DNA from: Chitinophaga sp. Ak27
Lineage (GTDB): Bacteria > Bacteroidota > Bacteroidia > Chitinophagales > Chitinophagaceae
NCBI RefSeq assembly: GCF_012726295.1
Contig: NZ_JABAOB010000001.1
Location: forward strand, 1,922,001-1,986,000
DNA: 64,000 bases
Reading direction: 5' to 3'
Under the pieces are notes generated by a model. That model saw nothing but the letters and a program-made list of their open reading frames with translations, ran no database searches and had not been told where the DNA came from. This document shows, in pieces, positions 26,489 to 34,852 of this stretch. A program made the translations under genes and the position numbers. The stretch's first letter is position 1; each line of letters starts with the position of its first letter.

Positions 26489-26605
26489 AAAAAAGCCCAA
26501 AGCAAAAAGCTATTGTGGAGAATGATTAAAGCGAATTTAAATACTCGCTAAATTCTTCTTCGCAATAGCTTTTTGCTTTAGACTTTTTGCTTTAGGCTTT
26601 CTTTG
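26489..26605. repeat. AAAGC-palindrome element, copy A
   Basis: An imperfect inverted repeat filling most of the gluP-galK gap. The left arm (26494-26515) contains AAAGCAAAAAGCTATTG and the right arm (26563-26600) contains its complement CAATAGCTTTTTGCTTT. The centre has GCGA and TCGC words that can form an inner stem. The right side has an extra AAAGC-complement unit, which looks like a small expansion. It shares core and arms with copies at 32.1, 34.8 and 59.9 kb. Confidence 0.85.
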
Positions 26606-26616
26606 AGCCTCCGGCG

Positions 26617-27936
26617 CTATTTACCAATCTTATCTCCTACCAAGGCGTAGAAGAGAATATAGATATAGCAGGGCACCATGCAATACAGGAAGGCGTGTCT
26701 GAAGTCGATGCTGGCGCTGTACAGGAAACTGAACATGCTGTGTTGATCGAACATACCGCTATAGATCTGGGGGATTACACCACCGCCGGCAATACCCATG
26801 ATCAGCAGGGCGGAACCGATTTTGGTAAAGCGGCCCAGGCCATCAATCGCCATTGGGAAGATCGCAGGCCACATCAGGGCGTTGGCCAGTCCCAACAGGG
26901 CGATGAAAGTTACTGCAGAAAAGCCGGTAGTAAAATAAGCCGCAGTGGTAAACAGTACGCCCAGTACGGCAGAAATCTGTAATCCTTTTTTACCGCTGAG
27001 ATATTTTGGAATGGTGGCAATACCGATCACATACCCTACCAGCATGGCTACCAGGGTAAAGGTGGTGAAGTATTTAGTATCGTCTACACTCATTCCCAGG
27101 GATTTGCCATATTGACCGATTACGTCGCCGGCCATTACTTCCACTCCTACATATACAAAGATGCAGAGTACGCCCAGCAGCAATTGTGGAAACTGGAATA
27201 CGCTGGTTTTACCGGTGGTAGCGGCAGCAGTAGATTCATCTTCTGTGTTGGTATCTATTTCAGGTAAGGAAGAACGTTTGAGCAGGAAAGCCAGGATGGT
27301 TAATACGATGGCGATAGCTACATAGGGTCCGATAACGCGGGATGCCAGGCTGTCCAGTAAAGCGTTTTTCTGTGCTGCATCTACGGCTGCCTTGATATCG
27401 GCTTCCAGTTTTTCAGCTCCTTTTAATACGATAGAGCTGAGAATCAATGGTGCTAATGCACCGGCACTTTTATTACAGATGCCCAGAATACTGATACGTT
27501 TGGCCGCACTTTCTTTTGGTCCGATGATACTGGCGTAAGGGTTGGAAGCGGTTTGCAGTAAGGATAATCCGGCTCCCTGGATAAATAACCCGGTCAGGAA
27601 CATACCAAAACTACGGGCATTGGCTGCAGGGATAAACACTAGCGACCCAATGGCTATAATCAGGAGTCCTAAAGCCATCCCATTCTTAAACCCTGTTTTA
27701 TTCAGGATCATGGAAGAAGGAATGGAGAGGAAGAAATAGGCCATATAAAAGGCCATGGTTACCAGGAGCGCCTGTGATACATTCAATTCACACACTATCT
27801 GGAAAAACTGGATCAGGGTGCCATTGAGCCAGGTAACAAACCCGAATACGAAGAACAATATGCCGATAATGGCCATTGATTGCGCATACCCGGCCTGCCT
27901 GGTAGGTACGTTCATTGTTACTGTTTGGTTGGACAT
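26617..27936 (-). CDS. sugar/proton symporter of the FucP/GluP MFS family
   Basis: Inner-membrane importer, likely for glucose or galactose. A 439-residue protein with 12 predicted membrane segments. The family pattern is clear: FGFVTWLNGTLIQFFQ in helix 1, AFYMAYFFLSIPSS in helix 2, and QGAGLSLLQTASNPYASIIG in helices 4-5. It lies directly upstream of galK, which supports galactose as a substrate. A palindromic LacI-type operator (28022-28033) stands in the gap before the divergent transporter gene. The symbol gluP or fucP is not assigned because the substrate is uncertain. Confidence 0.88.
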   Translation of the reverse strand: MSNQTVTMNVPTRQAGYAQSMAIIGILFFVFGFVTWLNGTLIQFFQIVCELNVSQALLVTMAFYMAYFFLSIPSSMILNKTGFKNGMALGLLIIAIGSLVFIPAANARSFGMFLTGLFIQGAGLSLLQTASNPYASIIGPKESAAKRISILGICNKSAGALAPLILSSIVLKGAEKLEADIKAAVDAAQKNALLDSLASRVIGPYVAIAIVLTILAFLLKRSSLPEIDTNTEDESTAAATTGKTSVFQFPQLLLGVLCIFVYVGVEVMAGDVIGQYGKSLGMSVDDTKYFTTFTLVAMLVGYVIGIATIPKYLSGKKGLQISAVLGVLFTTAAYFTTGFSAVTFIALLGLANALMWPAIFPMAIDGLGRFTKIGSALLIMGIAGGGVIPQIYSGMFDQHSMFSFLYSASIDFRHAFLYCMVPCYIYILFYALVGDKIGK

Positions 27937-28021
27937 AATCTGTCTGAATTATTTTTTTTGATAAACACGAACATAGTCAAACTTCTCCTATATTTCTTGT
28001 ATATTTCGCAAATATTTTTGC

Positions 28022-28033
28022 TAAAACGTTTTA
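28022..28033. promoter_or_regulatory. palindromic LacI-family-type operator
   Basis: TAAAACGTTTTA is a perfect 12-bp palindrome with the central CG typical of LacI-family operators. It lies in the AT-rich gap between two divergent sugar transporter genes. A related AAACGTTT site precedes nagB at 37384. No regulator gene of this family is in the window. Confidence 0.5.
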
Positions 28034-28133
28034 CCTAATTAGTAAATTGCAAGAATTATTTTACTTTTTAAAAATTTTTAAAAAAATAATTATACATTTA
28101 TCCGGCAAAATTTCACTGTAACTTAACACGTTT

Positions 28134-30050
28134 ATGACTCAGCAATCAAAACAAAGCGCACAAAGTACTCATCCTTCGTTCTTTGTGCTTATTCTGGTTT
28201 TCTTTTTCTGGGGATTTCTGGCTGCGTCCAACAGTATCTTTATCCCTTTTTGCAAATCGCACTTTAACCTTACCCAACTGGAGTCTCAACTGATCGACTT
28301 CTCTTTTTACAGCGCCTACTTTATCGGCTCCCTGATCCTGTACCTGGCGTCTACGGCGAGGAAAGTAGATATCCTGAATAAGATCGGGTATAAAAAGGGT
28401 ATTATTTACGGTTTATTGATCTCCGTACTGGGATCAGTAATCATGATTCCATGTGTCAACAAAGAAAAGATTGTTCCTATTAAAGAAACCATCACAGATA
28501 TCAACGGTTTCCAGGTAGATCAACAGTTACAGACTTCTGACCGCCAGGTGAAAATCCGCCGCGAGAAAGAGGCCGACACTTACTCCCTGTTGATCAGCAA
28601 CAACGAATCAGCGGAGAAGTATACTTCCAATACCCAGCTGGCTTCCGCAGTTTCCGGTGGCTTTACCAAAGACGACGAGCATCACCAGTATAAGGCTACC
28701 TTCACCAAAGCCAACCTGGAAAAGGTGATCACCGTACTGGATACAGACTATAAACAAACAGTTACTTTCGGTTATTTTGCACTGATCCTGATGGCCCTGT
28801 TTATTGTGGCTTTAGGATTTTCCCTGCAGCAAACAGCTGCCAACCCATTTGCCATCCTGCTCGGCGATCCTGCCAAAGGTGCGCATCGCCTGAACCTGGC
28901 AGGTGGCGTCAACTCATTCGGTACTACTATCGGTCCCATTATCGTGAGCATGCTGCTCTTCGGTAACATCAAAGGCGGAGAAGTAAGTACAGATATCAGC
29001 AAGATCAACACTTTATACTTCCTGCTGATTGCCCTGTTCCTGATTGCCGCGGCCATCTTTGCTTTTGTGAAGATGCCGGAAAGCCAGGACACTGAAGCGT
29101 TTGAGTCTTCGCCCAAAGCGACGAAATCATTACTCGGTATCACCTTCATGTTCATCCTGATCCTCATGGGATTGGTACTGAAATTTGAACTGCCACTCTT
29201 CATCGCCGGTATCGTAGGTATCATCGGCATCCTCTTCTACACTAAAATATCGTCTGCCAACAATAGTGAAGGCTGGGGCGCCATGAAATATCCTCAGCTG
29301 ATCCTGGGTATGCTGGCCATCTTCATTTACGTAGGCGTGGAAGTAACCATCGCCAGCAACCTCGGCGCCTTACTGAAACATCCGGGCTTCCTCACAGAAA
29401 AAGGATTGGCGGAATCAGAACTGGATCCTTATGTTTCCCTGTTCTGGGGCAGTATGATGATCGGTCGCTGGACAGGCGCCATCAGCGTATTCAATGTTTC
29501 TAAAACCGTACGTAACATATTATGTGTCATCGTTCCGTTTGTGGCGTATGGCGTAATTCTTGGCGCCAACAGCATTAAAGGCAACGATATCACAGTATTA
29601 TTCCCCTATGCCATCTGTATCGTAGTACAGATTATCGGCTTCTTCGCGGGACAGGATAAACCTGCTAAAACCCTGATGGTCTTCGGTCTGCTGGGTGTAG
29701 CCTCTATCCTCATCGGTTTATTCACTTCCGGTCAGCTGGCTACTTTTGCCTTTATCAGTGGCGGATTATTCTGCTCTGTGATGTGGCCCAGCATCTTCGC
29801 CTTGTCGATCGCAGGGCTGGGTAAATATACCGGTCAGGGCTCTGCCTTCCTGGTAATGATGATTCTTGGTGGATCACTGGTACCTCCGGTACAAGGTGGT
29901 CTGGCAGATATTTCAAGCATTGGTATTCACGCCTCTTACATTATCCCGGCGCTGTGCTTTGCTTATCTCGCGTTCTTCGCATTTAGAGTTAAAACCATTT
30001 TAAAATCTCAAGGTATTGATTATGAGTCAGCAGTTAGCGGTGGGCATTGA
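28134..30050 (+). CDS. FucP-type MFS sugar transporter with large periplasmic insert
   Basis: Likely sugar/proton symporter for a glycan-derived sugar. At 638 residues it is about 200 longer than the 430-440 usual for the family. Helices 1-3 span roughly residues 15-107. They are followed by about 100 hydrophilic residues (108-210) before helix 4, which carries the family motif [17 protein letters not shown]. By MFS topology the insert lies in the periplasm. Two extra hydrophobic segments (about 331-370) also sit between the two halves, suggesting 14 helices. It heads a run with a ROK kinase and a glycosylasparaginase, so N-acetylglucosamine or fucose are plausible cargoes. Its stop overlaps the kinase start. 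Confidence 0.8.
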   Translation: MTQQSKQSAQSTHPSFFVLILVFFFWGFLAASNSIFIPFCKSHFNLTQLESQLIDFSFYSAYFIGSLILYLASTARKVDILNKIGYKKGIIYGLLISVLGSVIMIPCVNKEKIVPIKETITDINGFQVDQQLQTSDRQVKIRREKEADTYSLLISNNESAEKYTSNTQLASAVSGGFTKDDEHHQYKATFTKANLEKVITVLDTDYKQTVTFGYFALILMALFIVALGFSLQQTAANPFAILLGDPAKGAHRLNLAGGVNSFGTTIGPIIVSMLLFGNIKGGEVSTDISKINTLYFLLIALFLIAAAIFAFVKMPESQDTEAFESSPKATKSLLGITFMFILILMGLVLKFELPLFIAGIVGIIGILFYTKISSANNSEGWGAMKYPQLILGMLAIFIYVGVEVTIASNLGALLKHPGFLTEKGLAESELDPYVSLFWGSMMIGRWTGAISVFNVSKTVRNILCVIVPFVAYGVILGANSIKGNDITVLFPYAICIVVQIIGFFAGQDKPAKTLMVFGLLGVASILIGLFTSGQLATFAFISGGLFCSVMWPSIFALSIAGLGKYTGQGSAFLVMMILGGSLVPPVQGGLADISSIGIHASYIIPALCFAYLAFFAFRVKTILKSQGIDYESAVSGGH

Positions 30051-30987
30051 TATTGGAGGCACTAACACCAAATTTGGAATTGTAGATCGCAGGGGAAATA
30101 TTTTATGTGATGGTCGTATGTTGACCAACCAACATGAAGAAGTATCTGGCTTTCTCGATGAATTACACGGACACCTGGCTGCGCTGATTGAGCAGGTGGG
30201 AGGTATTGAAAATATAAAAGGTATCGGCGTAGGCGCCCCCAATGGCAACTACTATACCGGTAATATCGAATATGCGCCAAATCTGCGCTGGAAAGGTGTT
30301 GTACCTCTGGCCAGTTTACTGGAACAGAAATTTGGCCTGCCCACCGTACTCACCAACGACGCTAATGCGGCTGCCTTGGGAGAACTGATTTATGGCGCTG
30401 CACGGGGCATGAAAGACTTTATCGTGATCACGCTGGGTACTGGCGTAGGCAGCGGTATTGTTGCCAACGGACAGCTGATCTATGGTCATGATGGTTTTGC
30501 TGGTGAGCTGGGTCACTGTATCGTGATTCCCGGCGGCCGCTACCATCCGGGCACCGGCGCACATGGCTCGCTGGAAGCCTACGCTTCCGCTACCGGTGTT
30601 ACCAACACTGCCATCGAGTTCCTGGCTACCCGTCCGGACACTCCCAGCCTGATGCGCGAACACACCAAAGAGGAAATCAACTCCAAACTCATTTATGAAG
30701 CTGCCATGAAAGGCGATCCTCTGGCCATGGAAGTATATGAGTTCACCGGTAAAATACTGGGTGAAGCGCTCGCCAATTTCGTGATGTTCTCCAGCCCTGA
30801 AGCCATTGTACTTTTCGGCGGCCTCACCAAAGCCGGCGACCTGATCATGAAACCTGTGCGGGAACATATGGAAAAGAACCTGCTCCCGATATTCCAGAAT
30901 AAAGTTAAATTGCTGTTCTCTGAACTGAGAGAAAGCGATGCAGCGATCCTGGGCGCCAGCGCATTGGCATGGGAGATGAAAGACTAG
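30022..30987 (+). CDS. ROK-family sugar kinase
   Basis: Cytoplasmic kinase that probably phosphorylates glucose or N-acetylglucosamine. I chose ATG 30022; a TTG two codons upstream is less likely. The ATP motif [15 protein letters not shown] starts the protein, and the catalytic Asp lies in [12 protein letters not shown] near residue 110. The usual ROK zinc motif (CxCGxxGC before LE) is replaced here: the aligned stretch reads [11 protein letters not shown], with Pro, Thr and Ser where the Cys residues should be. The gene overlaps the end of the transporter gene by 29 bases, implying coupled translation, and precedes the glycosylasparaginase gene. Confidence 0.88.
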   Translation: MSQQLAVGIDIGGTNTKFGIVDRRGNILCDGRMLTNQHEEVSGFLDELHGHLAALIEQVGGIENIKGIGVGAPNGNYYTGNIEYAPNLRWKGVVPLASLLEQKFGLPTVLTNDANAAALGELIYGAARGMKDFIVITLGTGVGSGIVANGQLIYGHDGFAGELGHCIVIPGGRYHPGTGAHGSLEAYASATGVTNTAIEFLATRPDTPSLMREHTKEEINSKLIYEAAMKGDPLAMEVYEFTGKILGEALANFVMFSSPEAIVLFGGLTKAGDLIMKPVREHMEKNLLPIFQNKVKLLFSELRESDAAILGASALAWEMKD

Positions 30988-31032
30988 CTGCCGCCACGGT
31001 GTTGCAAGCTAAACGCATATAAAATGCTTTTT

Positions 31033-32088
31033 ATGAAAGATAGAAGATCATTCCTGAAAACAGCGGCCCTTGGCGCCGCTGTTTTCTCTTTGGATGGAGT
31101 AACGGGAACGCCTGCACGTTCACAGGGGAAAAGTAAATTCGTAAAGGGAAAGCCCATCGTGGTATCGACCTGGGATTTTGGACGCGCCGCCAACGCCGCC
31201 GCCTGGGAAATCCTGAAAAAAGGAGGGCGCGCCCTTGATGCCGTTGAAGCAGGTGTTAGAGTACCCGAAGCCGACCCCAATAACCACACTGTAGGCTATT
31301 CCGGCTATCCCGACCGCGATGGCCGCGTGACCCTCGATGCCTGTATCATGGACGAACACGGCAACTGCGGCTCCGTAGGCGCCCTCGAACATGTTACCCA
31401 CGCTATTTCCGTAGCCCGTATGGTGATGGAAAAAACGCCACATGTAATGCTGGTAGGCGATGGCGCCCTGCAGTTTGCGCTGGCCAACGGCTTTCAGAAA
31501 GAAAACCTGCTCACACCAGAATCGGAAAAAGCATGGAAGGAATGGCTTAAAACATCAGAATACAAACCGGTTATTAACATAGAAAACAAATCCTATACAC
31601 CCACCAACGGCGCCACCGCCTTCAATCCGCTGATGCTGCCAGGGAATGTGTATAACCATGATACCATCGGCATGGTAGCCATGGACGCCGAAGGTAACCT
31701 CTCCGGCGCCTGCACCACCAGCGGTATGGCCTTCAAATTACATGGCCGCCTGGGAGACTCCCCCATCATTGGCGCGGGCCTCTATGTGGACAACGAAGTT
31801 GGGGCTGCTACCAGCACCGGTGTTGGAGAAGAAGTAATTAAAATAGTTGGCAGCCACCTCGTTGTAGAACTGATGCGCCAGGGTTATCCACCGGAAAAAG
31901 CCTGCAAGGAAGCAGTAGAACGCATTGTGAAAAGAAGCCCTTCCAAAGCAAAAGAAATACAAGTGGGTTTCCTCGCACTCAATAAAAAAGGCGAACACGG
32001 CGCCTATTGCCTCCAAAAAGGATTCAATTACGCCGTTTGCACCAGCGATACCAGCAATATTTTAATTGATGGTAAACATTACTTTTAA
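31033..32088 (+). CDS. N4-(beta-N-acetylglucosaminyl)-L-asparaginase (glycosylasparaginase)
   Basis: Cleaves the amide bond between GlcNAc and asparagine, the final linkage of N-glycoproteins. It belongs to the Ntn-hydrolase family made as a precursor that cuts itself before Thr. The N-terminus is of Tat type (KDRRSFLKTAALGAAV), so the enzyme is probably exported. The autoproteolysis site is HDTIGMVA, with Thr211 as the new N-terminal nucleophile. STWDFGRAANAAAWEIL and the GSVGALEHVTHAISVARMV segment are typical. ATG 31033 is preferred; 31024 is in frame. It lies between the ROK kinase and cutC genes, as in similar Bacteroidota loci. Confidence 0.93.
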   Translation: MKDRRSFLKTAALGAAVFSLDGVTGTPARSQGKSKFVKGKPIVVSTWDFGRAANAAAWEILKKGGRALDAVEAGVRVPEADPNNHTVGYSGYPDRDGRVTLDACIMDEHGNCGSVGALEHVTHAISVARMVMEKTPHVMLVGDGALQFALANGFQKENLLTPESEKAWKEWLKTSEYKPVINIENKSYTPTNGATAFNPLMLPGNVYNHDTIGMVAMDAEGNLSGACTTSGMAFKLHGRLGDSPIIGAGLYVDNEVGAATSTGVGEEVIKIVGSHLVVELMRQGYPPEKACKEAVERIVKRSPSKAKEIQVGFLALNKKGEHGAYCLQKGFNYAVCTSDTSNILIDGKHYF

Positions 32089-32093
32089 TAAAT

Positions 32094-32213
32094 GAGCGGA
32101 AAGCAGAAAGCAGAAAGCAAAAAGCTATTGAAGCGGGTAAATAGTGCGAATACCAATTCGCACAGGTCATTCGCTTCAATAACTTTTTGCTTTCTGCTTT
32201 CTGCTTTCCGCTC
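32094..32213. repeat. AAAGC-palindrome element, copy B (best preserved)
   Basis: Arms of 42 bases (32094-32135 and 32172-32213) are complementary with a single mismatch. Each arm holds four AAAGC units, three of them in the tandem word AAAGCAG or its decay, then CTATTGAAGCG. The 36-base centre contains a second, perfect 8-bp hairpin (GTGCGAAT, 32144-32151, with its complement at 32156-32163). It starts 6 bases after the asparaginase stop and ends 14 bases before cutC. Confidence 0.9.
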
Positions 32214-32227
32214 CTAAAAACAATCAT

Positions 32228-32983
32228 ATGGCTTTTACCCTCGAAATATGCGCCGCATCAGTAGCGAGCTGCCTCGCTGCAGCAGAAGGAGGCGCTAACC
32301 GCATAGAACTCTGCGACAACCTGCTGGAAGGTGGCACCACCCCCAGCTATGCGACCATTGCACTGGCCAGGGAAAAAGTAAAAATAGATCTCTACCCTAT
32401 TATACGCCCACGCGGCGGCGACTTCCTCTACTCCGACCTGGAGTTTGAAGTCATGAAAAAAGATATTGAGCTATGCAAACAACTGGGCTGTAATGGCGTA
32501 GTGATCGGCATCCTGCTACCCAACGGACGGGTAGACCAGGAAAGATGCCGCATACTCACCCAACTGGCATGGCCCATGGGCGTTACCTTTCACCGCGCAT
32601 TCGACATGACCGACAACCCGTTTGAAGCATTGGAAGATATTATCTCCATTGGCTGCGAACGTATTCTCACCTCCGGCGCCCGCAATACAGCAGTAGAAGG
32701 CGCTGCACTCCTCAAAGACCTGCTGGAACGCGCCAACGACCGTATTGCCATCATGGCCGGTTCCGGCGTGCGCGCTACCAATATTGCTCAACTCATCCAA
32801 ACCACCGGCATTACCGAATTCCACACTACCGCCAAAGCTTACGAAGAAAGTAAAATGGTGTACAGAAATCCCAATGTAAGCATGGGCGGGATTCCCGGCG
32901 TTCCGGAATACGGTATCTCCGTTACCCAGAAAAAAGAAGTCGCATTAATCCGTGAAATTGGCGAGAAAACATTATTATCTTAG
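32228..32983 (+). CDS. cutC: CutC family protein
   Basis: TIM-barrel protein named for copper homeostasis, though a direct role in copper binding has been questioned. The sequence matches the family from end to end: LEICAASVASCLAAAEGGANRIELC at the start, IRPRGGDFLYSD, GVTFHRAFDMTDNP, LTSGARNTAVEGA, and IMAGSGVRATNI. The conserved residues cluster in a sugar-phosphate-like pocket. It lies next to glycosylasparaginase and GH20 genes here, a combination seen in other Bacteroidota as I recall. That makes a glycan-related enzymatic role as likely as copper handling. No signal peptide, 251 residues. Confidence 0.9.
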   Translation: MAFTLEICAASVASCLAAAEGGANRIELCDNLLEGGTTPSYATIALAREKVKIDLYPIIRPRGGDFLYSDLEFEVMKKDIELCKQLGCNGVVIGILLPNGRVDQERCRILTQLAWPMGVTFHRAFDMTDNPFEALEDIISIGCERILTSGARNTAVEGAALLKDLLERANDRIAIMAGSGVRATNIAQLIQTTGITEFHTTAKAYEESKMVYRNPNVSMGGIPGVPEYGISVTQKKEVALIREIGEKTLLS

Positions 32984-33091
32984 CCCTCATTGTTGAGCTG
33001 ACTATCCTGATTTTAGCTGTTGTATCTGAAACCCTTATTTATTAATTATAAGCTGGCGGCCAGGGGCTGACCACACAAAGTGAACAACGAA

Positions 33092-33976
33092 ATGAAAAAA
33101 CTAATCATTGCAACGGGCTTGTTGCTTGGCGGATTTTTTGCGCAAGCCCAAATCAAAGGGGTAAAACATGTCATCCTGATTGGCATGGATGGCTTTGGGG
33201 CTTACAGCTTTCCAAAGGTCGACAACCCCAACATGAAACAAATGATGCAGGAGGGCGCATGGACGCTTCAGGCCCGCAGTGTATTACCCTCTTCCAGTGC
33301 GGTGAACTGGGCTTCCATGGTGATGGGCGCAGGCCCCGAATTACACGGCTATACCGAATGGGATAGTAAAAAACCGGAACTTCCCTCCCGGGAACTCGAT
33401 CAGTATGGGATGTTCCCCTCTATCTACACCCTGTTGCGGGAACAAAAACCCCAATCAGAGATCGGTGTCATTTACAGCTGGAGCGGAATCGGGTATCTCT
33501 TCCCAAAAGCAGCCGTGAACAAGGATATGGCCTGTCATGATAACGACAGTTTAGCAACAGCCGCATCTATTGCGTATATTAAAGAAAAGAAACCGGACTT
33601 CCTGTTCGTCCACTTAGATGAACCGGATCACACGGGGCATAATATTGGTCATAACATTCCGCCTTACTTTGACCAGGTACACAAAAACGATGTGCTGCTG
33701 GGACAAATATTACAGGCGGTAAAAGATGCCGGCATGTGGGACAATACCATTATCCTGCTCACCGCAGATCATGGCGGTATTAACAAAGGACATGGTGGCA
33801 AAACGATGGAAGAAATGCAGGTTCCCTGGATCATCCGGGGGCCTGGCATCGCTAAAAATAAAGAGATTAAAAGCAGTGTAATGACCTATGACACTGCGGC
33901 TACGCTCGCCTGGATCTTTGGTTTAAAAACACCACAGGTATGGACGGGCAGACCAGTAAAGGAAGCTTTTAAATAA
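33092..33976 (+). CDS. secreted alkaline-phosphatase-superfamily phosphodiesterase (NPP-like)
   Basis: Metal-dependent phosphodiesterase or pyrophosphatase of the periplasm or surface. ATG 33092 gives a clean signal peptide (MKKLIIATGLLLGGFFAQA); the GTG four codons upstream is rejected. Metal ligands of the superfamily are visible: the first Asp in LIGMDGFGAYSF, the nucleophile as Ser or Thr in SSSAVNWASMVMG, DEPDHTGHNIG (Asp and His ligands), and TADHGG near residue 235. The pattern resembles ectonucleotide pyrophosphatase/type I phosphodiesterase. It is followed 7 bases later by an EEP-family phosphohydrolase gene, so the two may act on the same substrate, for example nucleotide sugars or phosphorylated glycans. 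Confidence 0.85.
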   Translation: MKKLIIATGLLLGGFFAQAQIKGVKHVILIGMDGFGAYSFPKVDNPNMKQMMQEGAWTLQARSVLPSSSAVNWASMVMGAGPELHGYTEWDSKKPELPSRELDQYGMFPSIYTLLREQKPQSEIGVIYSWSGIGYLFPKAAVNKDMACHDNDSLATAASIAYIKEKKPDFLFVHLDEPDHTGHNIGHNIPPYFDQVHKNDVLLGQILQAVKDAGMWDNTIILLTADHGGINKGHGGKTMEEMQVPWIIRGPGIAKNKEIKSSVMTYDTAATLAWIFGLKTPQVWTGRPVKEAFK

Positions 33977-33983
33977 GAATGCT

Positions 33984-34754
33984 ATGAAAAAAATGCTGCT
34001 GAGTACCCTGGTATGTTTTACCAGCTTCACACTTTTTGCACAGGTACAAAAAGTGAAAGTACTGACCTACAACATTCACCATGCAGAAAACATGAAGCAG
34101 GTGCTGGACGTTCAGGGCATCGCCAATGTAATACTGGCCACCAATCCCGACCTGGTGGCGTTACAGGAAGTAGATAGCGTTACCGGCCGTACCCACCAGT
34201 CAGATCAACTCAAGGAATTAGCTTCCATTACAGGCATGTACACCTATTTCGTGAAAGCGATGGACTTCGATGGCGGCGGATATGGTACCGGTGTCCTTTC
34301 CCGGTACCCTATCAACAGCAGCACTACCCTCCCATTACCTTCCACCAAAGGCAATGAGCCCCGGGCAGCTGGCATTGTTACTGTGAAATTACCCGGGAAC
34401 GACAGTACCCTGAGCTTCGTCACCACCCATCTCGACGCAGGGAAGCGCGCTACCGATCGTATTGCACAAGCCAATGCACTGGCTACCTACTTCAAAGAAA
34501 CCGCTACCCCTGTGATCATGGCAGGCGACTTCAACTCGCTGCCTGCTTCTAAGGAGATAGCTATACTTAAAGAAGTATTTGCTGATGCTACCTCCCAGAT
34601 GGGACCTACCTTCCCATCGGATACGCCGAAGATCAAAATAGATTATATCATGGCAGCTCCCAAACACAAATGGACCGTGGTGGCAGCACGTATTATCGAA
34701 GAAACTGTAGCATCCGATCACCGGCCCGTACTCTGTGAACTGGAGCTGAAGTAA
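33984..34754 (+). CDS. secreted endonuclease/exonuclease/phosphatase (EEP) family protein
   Basis: Exported Mg-dependent phosphohydrolase. The signal peptide is MKKMLLSTLVCFTSFTLFA. EEP motifs are complete: LTYNIHHAE (Asn ligand), LVALQEVDSV (metal Glu near residue 60), GTGVLSRYP, VTTHLDAG, MAGDFNSLP (Asp and Asn) and SDHRPVLCEL (catalytic His). Members hydrolyse DNA, phosphoinositides or sphingomyelin. The exported, single-domain form here cannot be assigned a substrate. It sits 7 bases after the NPP-like gene and is surely co-transcribed with it. Confidence 0.87.
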   Translation: MKKMLLSTLVCFTSFTLFAQVQKVKVLTYNIHHAENMKQVLDVQGIANVILATNPDLVALQEVDSVTGRTHQSDQLKELASITGMYTYFVKAMDFDGGGYGTGVLSRYPINSSTTLPLPSTKGNEPRAAGIVTVKLPGNDSTLSFVTTHLDAGKRATDRIAQANALATYFKETATPVIMAGDFNSLPASKEIAILKEVFADATSQMGPTFPSDTPKIKIDYIMAAPKHKWTVVAARIIEETVASDHRPVLCELELK

Positions 34755-34759
34755 CGCAG

Positions 34760-34832
34760 GATGCGGAAAGTTGAAAGCGTAAAGCTAAATACCTGTCCGC
34801 TACAATTGCTTTTGCTTTCAGCCTTTAGCTTT
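34760..34832. repeat. AAAGC-palindrome element, copy D (decayed)
   Basis: A shorter relative of the other copies. The left side has GCGGAAAGTTGAAAGCGTAAAGC and the right side has CGCTACAATTGCTTTTGCTTTC. The latter is recognisably the right arm of copy C, while most of the left core and the centre are missing. Together with its place between two genes, this suggests an old copy losing its core. Confidence 0.65.
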
Positions 34833-34852
34833 TATAAAAAACAATCCATTAT

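Noticed and set aside
26489..26605. CRISPR array or insertion sequence ends
   Set aside because: There is no regular repeat-spacer order and no transposase; the element is one palindrome per site.
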